Of a stretch of 64,000 nt of DNA, positions 1 through 7,894 are shown in pieces. The stretch comes from Bacillota bacterium. GTDB taxonomy: Bacteria; Bacillota; Clostridia; Lachnospirales; Lachnospiraceae. The notes beneath the pieces were generated by a model, which saw only the letters and a program-made list of their open reading frames with translations, did not search any database and was not told where the DNA came from. How positions within the stretch are numbered: the stretch's first letter is position 1; each line of letters begins with the position of its first letter. Where the stretch lies: the NCBI GenBank assembly GCA_023416695.1, contig JAEZGY010000062.1:62001-126000 (forward strand), in the 5' to 3' direction. The position numbers and the translations under genes were made by a program.

Positions 1-522
1 TTCTAGTACATGTCTTACCATATCTTGAGTTATTCCATACTTCTTCTGGTCTTCCTTAGTGATTTTCTCCATATACTCCACTACTTGTGTTTCTACTTCT
101 TCCTTCTCACTATCCTCTAAGGCAATATCTAGCTTTGCAGCCTCTTGTACCACTACCTTTATCTTAGTAACCTCACTTAGGAGTTCATCTTTTGCCATAT
201 CGGAAAAGGTCTTTCCGTCCTCAATGGCAATATTCCAAACATCTTCTCCTAAACTAGGCTCATATTTATTCTTAATCTGAAGCTGATAAATCAAAAGCTC
301 TCGGTAGGTCACTTCTGTCTTTCCCACACTTAATACCACATCATCTAACTGTAACCCATCCTCCGACTGTGTTGCTTCTGGACTTGCTTGGTTACTAGCC
401 GCCGGAGTTTTTGTTGGACTACTAGAAGGCTCTTTTTCACTATTACATGCAGTCATGGTAGCGACAAAAGCTACCGCTACTACCCCACCTATCATGTATT
501 TTTTCCATGCTTCTTTCTTCAT
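1..522 (-). CDS. PrsA/SurA-like foldase lipoprotein, N-terminal part (runs off the window)
   Basis: The start ATG at 522 follows a GGAGG ribosome binding site; 174 codons are visible and the frame stays open to base 1, so the C-terminus is missing. The protein begins with a short basic stretch, a hydrophobic segment and a lipobox ending in Cys25 (sequence TMTAC), followed by a Ser/Thr/Pro/Gln-rich spacer, so it should be an exported lipoprotein. From about residue 60 the helical charged region (VVLSVGKTEVTYREL onward) resembles the N-terminal chaperone domain of SurA/PrsA peptidyl-prolyl isomerases. The rotamase domain, if present, would lie outside the window. Its position after pth and mfd matches the order pth-mfd-foldase in many Clostridia. 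Exported-protein folding is the family role; the exact activity is inferred. Confidence 0.7.
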   Translation of the reverse strand, partial: MKKEAWKKYMIGGVVAVAFVATMTACNSEKEPSSSPTKTPAASNQASPEATQSEDGLQLDDVVLSVGKTEVTYRELLIYQLQIKNKYEPSLGEDVWNIAIEDGKTFSDMAKDELLSEVTKIKVVVQEAAKLDIALEDSEKEEVETQVVEYMEKITKEDQKKYGITQDMVRHVLE

Positions 523-589
523 GTTATCCTCCATACATTGCACAATATCATTACTCTGAGTATAAAACATTCTACTTAGTATGGCAACC

Positions 590-3500
590 CTAATTCTGAG
601 GTGAGCTGCCTGTCTTAACAACCTCCTTAAGCTTAATCGAACTAATCTTCTCAAGGATGGATTTGATTAAGTCAAATAAGGCAAGTGGCTCCATTCTCTC
701 CTTCTTCTTATTCTTCTTATCTAAATGATAGATAAAGGTAGGATGACTTCCTTTTTCCATGGTGAGGATCCCTTGATACTCCTCAAGCATCCTTGGAATC
801 TGAACTACATCGAGAGGAGCCTGCTCATACATCACCATTTTTATCTTACGATTTTTATATTCTAATTTAGTCACAAATGTTTCCTTGGCAAGTGCCTTAA
901 TAAAAGCAATATTAAGTAGATTATTAACTGCTGCTGGCATGTCACCAAAACGGTCTACTAGCTCCTCCTGCATATCTAAAAACTCGTTTTCGTTAGATAT
1001 CTCTGCAATTCGTTTATAGATATCCAGCTTCTGAAACTCACTTTTAATATAAGTGGCAGGAATAAAGGCATCTATATCAATGTCCACGGTAGTATCATAC
1101 ATATCCTCTACCCTAGTCTCACCCTTTAGATTCTTCACTGCCTCATTTAACATCTTACAATAAAGATCATAACCCACTGCCTCCATATGACCGTGCTGCT
1201 TTTGGCCAAGGAGATTACCTGCACCTCGTATTTCAAGGTCTCTCATAGCAATCTTAAAGCCAGAGCCAAGCTCTGTAAATTCTTTAATGGCTTGCAAACG
1301 CTTCTCTGCCACCTCACGAAGTACCTTATCTCTTCGATACATAAGGAAGGCATAGCTACTTCGATTAGAACGCCCCACTCGCCCTCTTAACTGATAGAGC
1401 TGGGATAAGCCTAAACGGTCTGCATCGTCAATAATCATTGTATTTACATTGGAAATGTCTAGTCCAGTCTCAATGATAGTAGTAGACACCAGTACATCAA
1501 TTTCTCCATTAATAAAGCCAAACATAATATGCTCTAGCTCTCTCTCACTCATTTGTCCATGAGCAAAGGCTACATTAGCTTCTGGAACCAACTGTGCAAT
1601 GTGATTTGCTACATCCTCAATGGTATTGACACGGTTGTATACATAATAAACCTGACCACCTCTTGCAAGCTCTCGATGAATGGCCTCACGGATAATCTCA
1701 TCATTATGCTCTAGCACGTAGGTCTGGATTGGCATACGATCTACTGGAGGCTCCTCTAATACACTCATATCCCTGATTCCAATGAGGCTCATATGCATCG
1801 TTCGAGGAATTGGCGTAGCTGATAGTGTCAGCACATCTACGTCCTTTTTCATCTGTTTTACTTTTTCTTTATGAGTTACACCAAATCGTTGCTCCTCATC
1901 CACAATAAGGAGACCTAGGTTTTTAAACTCTACATCCTTTGAGAGCACCCTATGAGTACCAATTACAATATCAAGAGTTCCATCCTTCAGACGTTCTAAG
2001 GTCTTCTTCACCTGTTTCGGCGTGCGAAATCTTGACAGCATATCTATGCTAATTGGAAAATCCATCATTCGTTGTACAAAATTATTGTAATGCTGTTGCG
2101 CTAATATTGTGGTAGGTACTAAAAATACCACCTGTTTTCCATCAGATACTGCCTTGAAAGCAGCTCTAATGGCAATCTCCGTCTTTCCATAGCCCACGTC
2201 ACCACAAATCAAACGATCCATGATCTTAGGGCTTTCCATATCTCTCTTGGTATCTTCAATGGCTTGCAGCTGGTCTCCAGTCTCCTCATATGGGAACATC
2301 TCTTCAAACTCTCTCTGCCATACCGTGTCTGGTCCAAACTGATAGCCTGACTTCTGCTGTCTTATTGCATATAGCTCTACTAGCTCCTTGGCTACTTCTT
2401 CTACTGCTGTTTTTACCTTCTTCTTAGTATTCTTCCATTCTAAGGAGTTAAGCTTATTGAGTTTCGGTGCTTTCGCATCTGCCCCTGCGTATTTTTGAAG
2501 TACCTCAAGTCCAGTAGCTAGAATGTATAGCACTCCACTACCAGCATATTCTATCTTTAGGTAGTCCTTCATGACTCCATCTACCTCAATTTTCTCAATT
2601 CCCCGATAGATACCAAGACCATGATTCTCGTGAACTACATAATCTCCTACATTTAAGTCGGTAAAGCTATGAACTCTGTTGCCCTCATAGTTCTTTTTCT
2701 TGAGCTTTTTCGACTTTTTAGAACCGAAAATATCACTTTCGGAAATGACCACAAACTTAATCATAGGATATTCAAAGCCACGGTGTAGTGGGCCTGAGGC
2801 AACAAATATCTCTCCCTGATTCACTGGCCTAGTATAGTCTTCGCTGTAGAAGGCATTTAAGTCAAAATCTAATAAGTCTTGGCTAAGTCTCTTGGCACGA
2901 CTCTTGGAACTGGAGATTAGAATAATACGATATTTTCGCTCTTTCCATGCCTTTAAATCCTTTACTAGCACATCAAAATTCTTATTATAAGGGCTCACAG
3001 ACTTCACGGTGAAATCATACTTTTTCTGGACAGATAGATTGGCGACCTTGTACTCCATGGTACTAAGAAGAACTGTCTTCTGATGAGCTAGCTTCACACA
3101 TAGCTCCTTATAGGAGTATATGGCATCTGCCTGACTGGGAAGAATATAACCTGACTCAATTCGACCTGCCATACCCTCACGGAACTCTGTCTCTACCGCT
3201 CCTGCCCGTTCATCCATTCTAAGAGGCTCATCCACAAAGAAAATTGTATTCTCCTTTGTAAAATAGTCAAAAAAGGACATAGTCTTCTCATAAAAATAAG
3301 AGACAAAGCTATCCATAGCAACAGAACCATTGTATTCACTGATACGTTCTAAGAATTCACCAATAATCTCTTTAATTCTTCTGGCTTCGTCTAATCGTTT
3401 GTCTGCTTTTAAGCTATTGTAATACTGCTCAAATTCCTGCTCTATTTTCTTCTTTCCTTTTTCCACCATAGGAGGAGTAAAGATAAATTCCGTAGCAGGA

Positions 3501-4162
3501 TATATGTTAAGCTGCTCCACATTTTCAATGGAACGCTGACTCTCTACATCAAAGGAACGGATGGTGTCAACTTCCTCGTCCCAAAACTCGATACGATAAG
3601 GAACCTCATCCGTCATTGGAAATACATCTAGTATTCCACCTCTCACAGCAAATTGCCCAGGACTCTCCACCTGAATGCAACGCTCATAGCCAAGTAATAT
3701 AAGCTGCTCTGTAAGATTCTTAAGTTCATACTCCTTGGCTATCTCTATAATTAAAACTCTACTTTTTAGTTGTTCTAATGGTAAGATTCTATCCATTGCC
3801 CCATCAATGGTCATAACAATGGTAGCTGGCCCATTTTCCATGAGCTGTTTTAACACCAAAAGACGTTCTCTTACAATGGCATGGCCGTGAATATCAGCAC
3901 TATAGAAAATGATGTCCTTCGCTGGGTAGAGAAATACATTTTTTTCATATAAGCGAAGGTCCTCATATATCTCCTTCGCCTTTAGCTCATTATAGGTAAC
4001 AATGACCTTAAACCGACTTTCCTCACCTAGCCCCGCTATTAAATGGCTTTTCTGAGAATCAATACAGCCAGTTACCTGTACTGGAGTTTTATCAAGCTTT
4101 AGGTCATGGTCTATTTCTAAGTATTCGTTTAATTCCCTTAAGGGATAGAAAAAAGTATTCAT
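590..4162 (-). CDS. mfd: Transcription-repair coupling factor Mfd
   Basis: A 1190-residue protein, close to the usual Mfd length of about 1150-1180. It releases RNA polymerase stalled at DNA lesions and recruits UvrA for nucleotide excision repair. The N-terminal third has the UvrB-like fold (GIDSQKSHL and GGILDVFP-type segments). The RNA-polymerase-interacting domain is at about residues 500-565 (VGDYVVHENHGLGIYRG). The RecG-like translocase follows, with Walker A GDVGYGKT at about 654, the DEEQ box at about 754, the SATPIPRT motif at about 780 and the arginine-finger region QLRGRVGRS at about 920. A C-terminal D7-type domain closes the protein. The ATG is preceded by GGAGG four bases upstream. 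It lies 29 bases after pth on the same strand, so the two are probably cotranscribed. Confidence 0.98.
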   Translation of the reverse strand: MNTFFYPLRELNEYLEIDHDLKLDKTPVQVTGCIDSQKSHLIAGLGEESRFKVIVTYNELKAKEIYEDLRLYEKNVFLYPAKDIIFYSADIHGHAIVRERLLVLKQLMENGPATIVMTIDGAMDRILPLEQLKSRVLIIEIAKEYELKNLTEQLILLGYERCIQVESPGQFAVRGGILDVFPMTDEVPYRIEFWDEEVDTIRSFDVESQRSIENVEQLNIYPATEFIFTPPMVEKGKKKIEQEFEQYYNSLKADKRLDEARRIKEIIGEFLERISEYNGSVAMDSFVSYFYEKTMSFFDYFTKENTIFFVDEPLRMDERAGAVETEFREGMAGRIESGYILPSQADAIYSYKELCVKLAHQKTVLLSTMEYKVANLSVQKKYDFTVKSVSPYNKNFDVLVKDLKAWKERKYRIILISSSKSRAKRLSQDLLDFDLNAFYSEDYTRPVNQGEIFVASGPLHRGFEYPMIKFVVISESDIFGSKKSKKLKKKNYEGNRVHSFTDLNVGDYVVHENHGLGIYRGIEKIEVDGVMKDYLKIEYAGSGVLYILATGLEVLQKYAGADAKAPKLNKLNSLEWKNTKKKVKTAVEEVAKELVELYAIRQQKSGYQFGPDTVWQREFEEMFPYEETGDQLQAIEDTKRDMESPKIMDRLICGDVGYGKTEIAIRAAFKAVSDGKQVVFLVPTTILAQQHYNNFVQRMMDFPISIDMLSRFRTPKQVKKTLERLKDGTLDIVIGTHRVLSKDVEFKNLGLLIVDEEQRFGVTHKEKVKQMKKDVDVLTLSATPIPRTMHMSLIGIRDMSVLEEPPVDRMPIQTYVLEHNDEIIREAIHRELARGGQVYYVYNRVNTIEDVANHIAQLVPEANVAFAHGQMSERELEHIMFGFINGEIDVLVSTTIIETGLDISNVNTMIIDDADRLGLSQLYQLRGRVGRSNRSSYAFLMYRRDKVLREVAEKRLQAIKEFTELGSGFKIAMRDLEIRGAGNLLGQKQHGHMEAVGYDLYCKMLNEAVKNLKGETRVEDMYDTTVDIDIDAFIPATYIKSEFQKLDIYKRIAEISNENEFLDMQEELVDRFGDMPAAVNNLLNIAFIKALAKETFVTKLEYKNRKIKMVMYEQAPLDVVQIPRMLEEYQGILTMEKGSHPTFIYHLDKKNKKKERMEPLALFDLIKSILEKISSIKLKEVVKTGSSPQN

Positions 4163-4191
4163 GATACCTCCAACAGCAGAGTAAAGCTCTG

Positions 4192-4758
4192 CTATGCCTT
4201 TTTATTATACTGGTTCATGGCGACCTCTACATCCTCTGTGAGAATGAGCTTTACCGCCTGTGCCACTTTCTTTCTGGTCTCATTGATTACCTCTTGGTCC
4301 TCTTTTGAAAAGTGACCAGTAACATAGTCTGCTAGATCCCAACCTGCAGGTTTGTCCCCAACACCAACTTTAATTCGCTTAAAATCCTGACTTCCTAAAT
4401 GGGCGATGATATTCTTCATCCCATTGTGGCCACCAGCACTACCTTTTTTACGAATTCGTACCTGTCCAACGTCCAAACTGATGTCATCATAGATGACAAT
4501 CAGCTCCTCTTCTGTGATTTTATAAAAGTCTACTAACTGCCTTACACTCTCCCCACTTAGGTTCATATAAGTCTGAGGCATAGCAAGAAGAACCTTCTGT
4601 CCCTCAATATATCCTGTGCCACAGATAGCCTTATGTTTGATGTAGTCCATCTTAATATTATATTCTTCTGCAATCCGGGTAATGCAATCAAACCCTACAT
4701 TGTGCCTGGTGTGTTCATATCGAAGGCCAGGATTGCCTAATCCGACAATTATATACAT
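4192..4758 (-). CDS. pth: Peptidyl-tRNA hydrolase
   Basis: 188 residues, normal for bacterial Pth. It cleaves the ester bond of peptidyl-tRNAs released from ribosomes so that tRNA can be reused. The N-terminus carries GLGNPG with Asn9 and the HTRHNVGF segment with the catalytic His19. The acidic DDISLDVG and the GGHNGMKN segment, which hold the Asp and second Asn of the active site, are both present. The ribosome binding site is GAGGA, six bases before ATG. It is the first gene of a pth-mfd-foldase run. A hairpin upstream at 4797-4832 separates it from blaR1-like sequence. Confidence 0.98.
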   Translation of the reverse strand: MYIIVGLGNPGLRYEHTRHNVGFDCITRIAEEYNIKMDYIKHKAICGTGYIEGQKVLLAMPQTYMNLSGESVRQLVDFYKITEEELIVIYDDISLDVGQVRIRKKGSAGGHNGMKNIIAHLGSQDFKRIKVGVGDKPAGWDLADYVTGHFSKEDQEVINETRKKVAQAVKLILTEDVEVAMNQYNKKA

Positions 4759-4796
4759 GATTTATCCTCATTTCCATACTGTTTATTGACATACGC

Positions 4797-4832
4797 AAAC
4801 AGGGTCCACCGCATCTCTACGCTGGACTGTTT
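4797..4832 (-). other. Intergenic hairpin between the BlaR1-like gene and pth
   Basis: Arms 4797-4808 and 4823-4832 can pair over 10 base pairs (AAACA/TGTTT and GTCCA/TGGAC) with a two-base GG bulge and a 14-base loop. On the minus strand it lies after the BlaR1-like stop codon and before pth. No T-run follows, so it may be a weak terminator, a transcript stabiliser or chance. Confidence 0.35.
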
Positions 4833-4897
4833 AAAATGGCTTTGCCACTTCCTCTGTTCACTTGTATTGTACCCTTTTTAACGAAAAGATACAATGA

Positions 4898-6988
4898 TTA
4901 CCACCAATTTGTTCTATCTTTTAATTCTTCATAATTATACTTATCGTATTCGGATACTTGCTCCGTGCGAAGTTCTCCATCCAATGTACTAAGAAGAAGC
5001 TTACTATTCTTCATATAGTCTTCCAAAGGCTTTGTCCACTTCTTAAACAAGGCGTCATCATTGATTGGATAGGAATCAAATGAAAAGGAGGATGCTTCTG
5101 TCTGTACCATATTCCCCTTTTTATCTAACCGGTAGATTCGGTAACTACAACCTCCTGCATTATCTCTGCTATCTTTTAAGAAGCTCATAACAAAAGCACC
5201 TTTCTCATCCATTCCATAATAGACACTATTCCAATTAGCCCTAGCCCGATGAGCAAATTCAGTATGTAAAATCTCACCCTTTTTATCTTTTATTAAAACG
5301 AGACCACTCTCTCCATCACCTACGTTACCTGTATATACCTCTATGATTAAATTCTTAGGCCAATTACTAGATGACATTTCTGAAGAAAAGACAAGCTTAT
5401 AGTACTCCTCTAGTACATTGTCTCCTACATAACTCTTTAAATTCTCATAGGCATCCAAGTCGCTAGGCAATAGATACGTAATGCCATACTTATCATACTC
5501 ACTCAACAGCTTCACACAGGTAATCTCCCCAAGTTTATTTGGATATACGATGCAATCTTTATAGGTGTTGTATTCTTCGTTACCAATATAGTCTACAAAT
5601 TTGTCATGGGTAATCTCTTCAAAGGAAAGTGTAGACATACTCTTATTCGCCATATAAATACAGTCTGTAGCAAATGGAATTGGTTCACTTACAACACTTA
5701 AGCTATCTTCTGTTCTATACTTATTAACAAATTGTCCATCCTCCGATATACCTGCAATCCCCATTACCTCTTCCGGCTTATATTGTTTAGTAGGCTTTGG
5801 TGTTATAGTTGCTATTGGCGTTGTGGTCGGTTTTGAGGTTATAGTAGGCTTTATCGTTACTGAAGGCTTAGGCGTAGCAGTTGGTTTTGGAGTTATAGTA
5901 GCTTTAGGGGTGGCACTTGGCGTCGCGGTTTCTTTAGCTACTGAAACCAAAGTGTCCTTAGAAGGATCCGTTCCTTCCTTATGGTTTACTGTCAGAAACA
6001 AGCTACAGGATATCACGATCATTATAGCTAAAACACTTACCCAAAACCTAGGTTTTTTATAATTCATAATATTCTTTATTCGAGCAGAAATACTGTTTTC
6101 TCCAAAGAATAGAGGGCCTCCAACAAAGGCTCTCTTGCTACTACTTGAAAGCTGTAACAAAGTGTGAGAGTATGCCTTTTTATCGCCTAACTCAAGACTT
6201 TTTAGGGCTGCCTCATCACAGGACATCTCCATATCCTTCTCCATAAGATAAAAGGCAAGCCACACAAATGGATTAAACCAGTGAACACAAGCAATCCCAT
6301 AGGCCAAAAGCTTCACAAGGTAATCTTTTCTCCTTATATGGGTATATTCATGAGCTAAACAGATTCTTTCTGCTTCACCCACTAATGATGCTGGTATGTA
6401 TATAATGGGTGTATAGATTCCTAAGACAAATGGGCTAGAAACTCCACTTATCTTTACTACCTTGACATAATGATATTTACTCTCTACTGATACTTGAGCT
6501 TTTAGTTGTCTTCTAAGGGTTAGATACCGAAAGCCACTAACTAAAAGCAACAAAGTAGTAATACCTAACCATACATAAGCTAGAATAGGAAGCACATCTT
6601 CCATGGTATATGAACTAGGCGATATGTTGTCCGTAACTTCTGGTTTCACCAATTTACTCTCCCTAGGACTTTCTGACAGATTATTTCCCTCTTCCACTAC
6701 TATGGCAGGGTTTATATTATTCTCCTTACTAGTTGAGGTTTTAGAACTTGTACCAACCTCCCCCGCCACCTCTTCCATATGATTTACTTTCTGTATAGGG
6801 CTAGTAATAACACCAAGCTCACTCTCTAAGGCAATGGGACATAGTAAGCGAAATGCCACCACACTCCATAATAGATAGGAATATATCTTAGGTGCTGACC
6901 GAAGAAAATCCCTTAGAATACCTATTACTAGGATACAAAAGGTCGCTGTAATACTCATAGTTACAACTATTTCAAATAATTTCGTCAT
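4898..6988 (-). CDS. BlaR1/MecR1-like M56 membrane metalloprotease with an unfamiliar sensor domain
   Basis: 696 residues. Hydrophobic segments at about 6-25, 34-52, 131-151 and 318-335 give four membrane spans. The zinc protease motif HEYTH is at about residue 213, as in peptidase family M56. In that family, sensing outside the cell triggers the cytoplasmic protease, which removes a BlaI-type repressor. After the last span comes a Thr/Pro/Lys-rich linker (about 355-405) and then about 290 extracellular residues. This outer region shows no penicillin-binding motifs (no SxxK, SxN or KTG pattern that I can see), so the signal is probably not a beta-lactam bound covalently. It follows the BlaI-like gene by 35 bases in one transcript. 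A role as sensor of envelope stress or of an unknown ligand is inferred. Confidence 0.85.
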   Translation of the reverse strand: MTKLFEIVVTMSITATFCILVIGILRDFLRSAPKIYSYLLWSVVAFRLLCPIALESELGVITSPIQKVNHMEEVAGEVGTSSKTSTSKENNINPAIVVEEGNNLSESPRESKLVKPEVTDNISPSSYTMEDVLPILAYVWLGITTLLLLVSGFRYLTLRRQLKAQVSVESKYHYVKVVKISGVSSPFVLGIYTPIIYIPASLVGEAERICLAHEYTHIRRKDYLVKLLAYGIACVHWFNPFVWLAFYLMEKDMEMSCDEAALKSLELGDKKAYSHTLLQLSSSSKRAFVGGPLFFGENSISARIKNIMNYKKPRFWVSVLAIMIVISCSLFLTVNHKEGTDPSKDTLVSVAKETATPSATPKATITPKPTATPKPSVTIKPTITSKPTTTPIATITPKPTKQYKPEEVMGIAGISEDGQFVNKYRTEDSLSVVSEPIPFATDCIYMANKSMSTLSFEEITHDKFVDYIGNEEYNTYKDCIVYPNKLGEITCVKLLSEYDKYGITYLLPSDLDAYENLKSYVGDNVLEEYYKLVFSSEMSSSNWPKNLIIEVYTGNVGDGESGLVLIKDKKGEILHTEFAHRARANWNSVYYGMDEKGAFVMSFLKDSRDNAGGCSYRIYRLDKKGNMVQTEASSFSFDSYPINDDALFKKWTKPLEDYMKNSKLLLSTLDGELRTEQVSEYDKYNYEELKDRTNWW

Positions 6989-7023
6989 TATTTAACCCCC
7001 TTATGTTTATTATAACCCCTTAT

Positions 7024-7380
7024 CTATTCTTCAAAGCGATCAATGTATTCTCGCAGCTCCTTTGCTTCCTTGGAGGTAAGCTTTCTATTGCCAAGGAAAG
7101 CAGTTAAAAACTTTGGCAGGGAACCAAAGGTCTCCTCCACATATAATTGACTCTGTTTTCCATAAAACTCTTCCTTCGACACACAGGAGCTTACAATGGT
7201 ATTCTCATTCTGAAAGATCCCTTTATCAATTAATTTCTTAAGCATAGTATAGGTGGTAGACTTCTTCCAATTCAGCTCCTTTTCACACAGCTTCACTAAG
7301 TCTGAAGAGCATAGTGGTTCATGTTCCCAGATTAAATCAGCAAACTTTGCTTCCACATCAGCTAATTTGTAGTCCTTCAT
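7024..7380 (-). CDS. BlaI/MecI-type winged-helix repressor
   Basis: 118 residues, the usual size. The N-terminal winged helix (KLADVEAKFADLIWEHEPL, then a second helix pair ending KSTTYTMLKKL) matches the BlaI/MecI/CopY family, and the C-terminal helices would dimerise. It is the first gene of the repressor-protease operon. The start ATG follows AGGAGG, seven bases upstream. Two palindromic operators lie in its own promoter (7394-7416 and 7426-7448), so autorepression relieved by cleavage by the neighbouring M56 protease is the expected circuit. No beta-lactamase gene is seen nearby; the regulon must be elsewhere or restricted to this operon. Confidence 0.9.
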   Translation of the reverse strand: MKDYKLADVEAKFADLIWEHEPLCSSDLVKLCEKELNWKKSTTYTMLKKLIDKGIFQNENTIVSSCVSKEEFYGKQSQLYVEETFGSLPKFLTAFLGNRKLTSKEAKELREYIDRFEE

Positions 7381-7393
7381 CGCAGTCCCTCCT

Positions 7394-7416
7394 TTGGTCT
7401 ATATTGTATAGACCAA
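7394..7416. promoter_or_regulatory. BlaI-type operator 1 (perfect palindrome)
   Basis: TTGGTCTATA, three central bases, TATAGACCAA: a perfect 10-base inverted repeat just upstream of the ribosome binding site of the repressor gene and downstream of its -10 box. Binding here would block initiation or elongation. Confidence 0.85.
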
Positions 7417-7425
7417 TTACTATCT

Positions 7426-7448
7426 TTAGTCTATATCATATAGACCAA
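7426..7448. promoter_or_regulatory. BlaI-type operator 2 (one mismatch)
   Basis: TTAGTCTATA, TCA, TATAGACCAA: the same palindrome as operator 1 with one changed base. The centres of the two operators are 32 bases apart, about three helical turns, so dimers would sit on the same DNA face. It occupies the spacer and -10 box of the promoter. Confidence 0.85.
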
Positions 7449-7456
7449 CCTGTCAA
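7428..7456 (-). promoter_or_regulatory. Sigma-A promoter of the BlaI/BlaR1-like operon
   Basis: On the minus strand a consensus -35 TTGACA (7456-7451), a 17-base spacer and a -10 TAGACT (7433-7428). The repressor palindrome overlaps spacer and -10. Confidence 0.75.
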
Positions 7457-7485
7457 TGATATTATTTATATTACGTAAAATACAC

Positions 7486-7522
7486 CAAAAAAGGCTGTCG
7501 TACTATTCTAGTCCGACAGCCT
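7486..7522 (-). terminator. Rho-independent terminator of spoIIID
   Basis: Nine-base-pair stem AGGCTGTCG/CGACAGCCT (7492-7500 with 7514-7522), 13-base loop, followed on the minus strand by six T. It is 42 bases after the spoIIID stop codon. Confidence 0.85.
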
Positions 7523-7563
7523 CCTTACGTTATGTATATAATCCTCATAAGTTTATTCTTATA

Positions 7564-7830
7564 TTAATAAGCTTGATATTGGTTCTTATGAAGGTATTTT
7601 TCCTTAGTTGCTAAGCCGCCGCGAATATGGCGCTCGGACTTATTCAGGTCTAACACAACTCTAGCCTGATCAGCTAAAGAGGGGTTAATTTGAATCAAAC
7701 GCTCCGTCACATCTTTATGTACGGTGCTTTTACTAATTCCGAATTTTTTTGCTGTTTGCCTTACAGTAGCATTACATTCGATAATATAGTTTGCGATGTC
7801 GACAGCACGTTCTTCTATGTATCCCTTCAA
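7564..7830 (-). CDS. spoIIID: Sporulation transcription factor SpoIIID
   Basis: 88 residues; the family is about 90. A DNA-binding regulator of the mother cell that represses or activates sigma-E-dependent genes and helps switch to sigma-K. The helix-turn-helix is at residues 23-45 (VRQTAKKFGISKSTVHKDV), followed by the conserved RLIQINPSLA and a basic tail (ERHIRGGLATKEKY). The start codon is TTG, preceded by AGGGGGA six bases upstream; no ATG alternative exists in the right place. It has its own sigma-E-like promoter (7861-7889) placed right after pseC and its own terminator, so it is a single-gene transcript. It shows that the organism makes endospores. Confidence 0.97.
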   Translation of the reverse strand: MKGYIEERAVDIANYIIECNATVRQTAKKFGISKSTVHKDVTERLIQINPSLADQARVVLDLNKSERHIRGGLATKEKYLHKNQYQAY

Positions 7831-7860
7831 GAGAAATCCCCCTACGATACTTGTTTTTAC

Positions 7861-7889
7861 ATTGTATGCAGGGGGAGGTTTTCATATGC
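7861..7889 (-). promoter_or_regulatory. Sigma-E-type promoter of spoIIID
   Basis: On the minus strand the -10 CATACAAT (7868-7861) matches the mother-cell sigma-E consensus CATACANT fully, and GCATATG (7889-7883) matches the -35 region with the preferred 14-base spacer. The expected start point is about 24 bases before the TTG codon. Confidence 0.75.
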
Positions 7890-7894
7890 TATTG

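Noticed and set aside
5823..6062. Plus-strand reading frame rich in Val, Gly and Ile opposite the linker of the BlaR1-like gene
   Set aside because: It is the complement of the Thr/Pro repeat on the minus strand and has no ribosome binding site; the minus-strand gene is clear.
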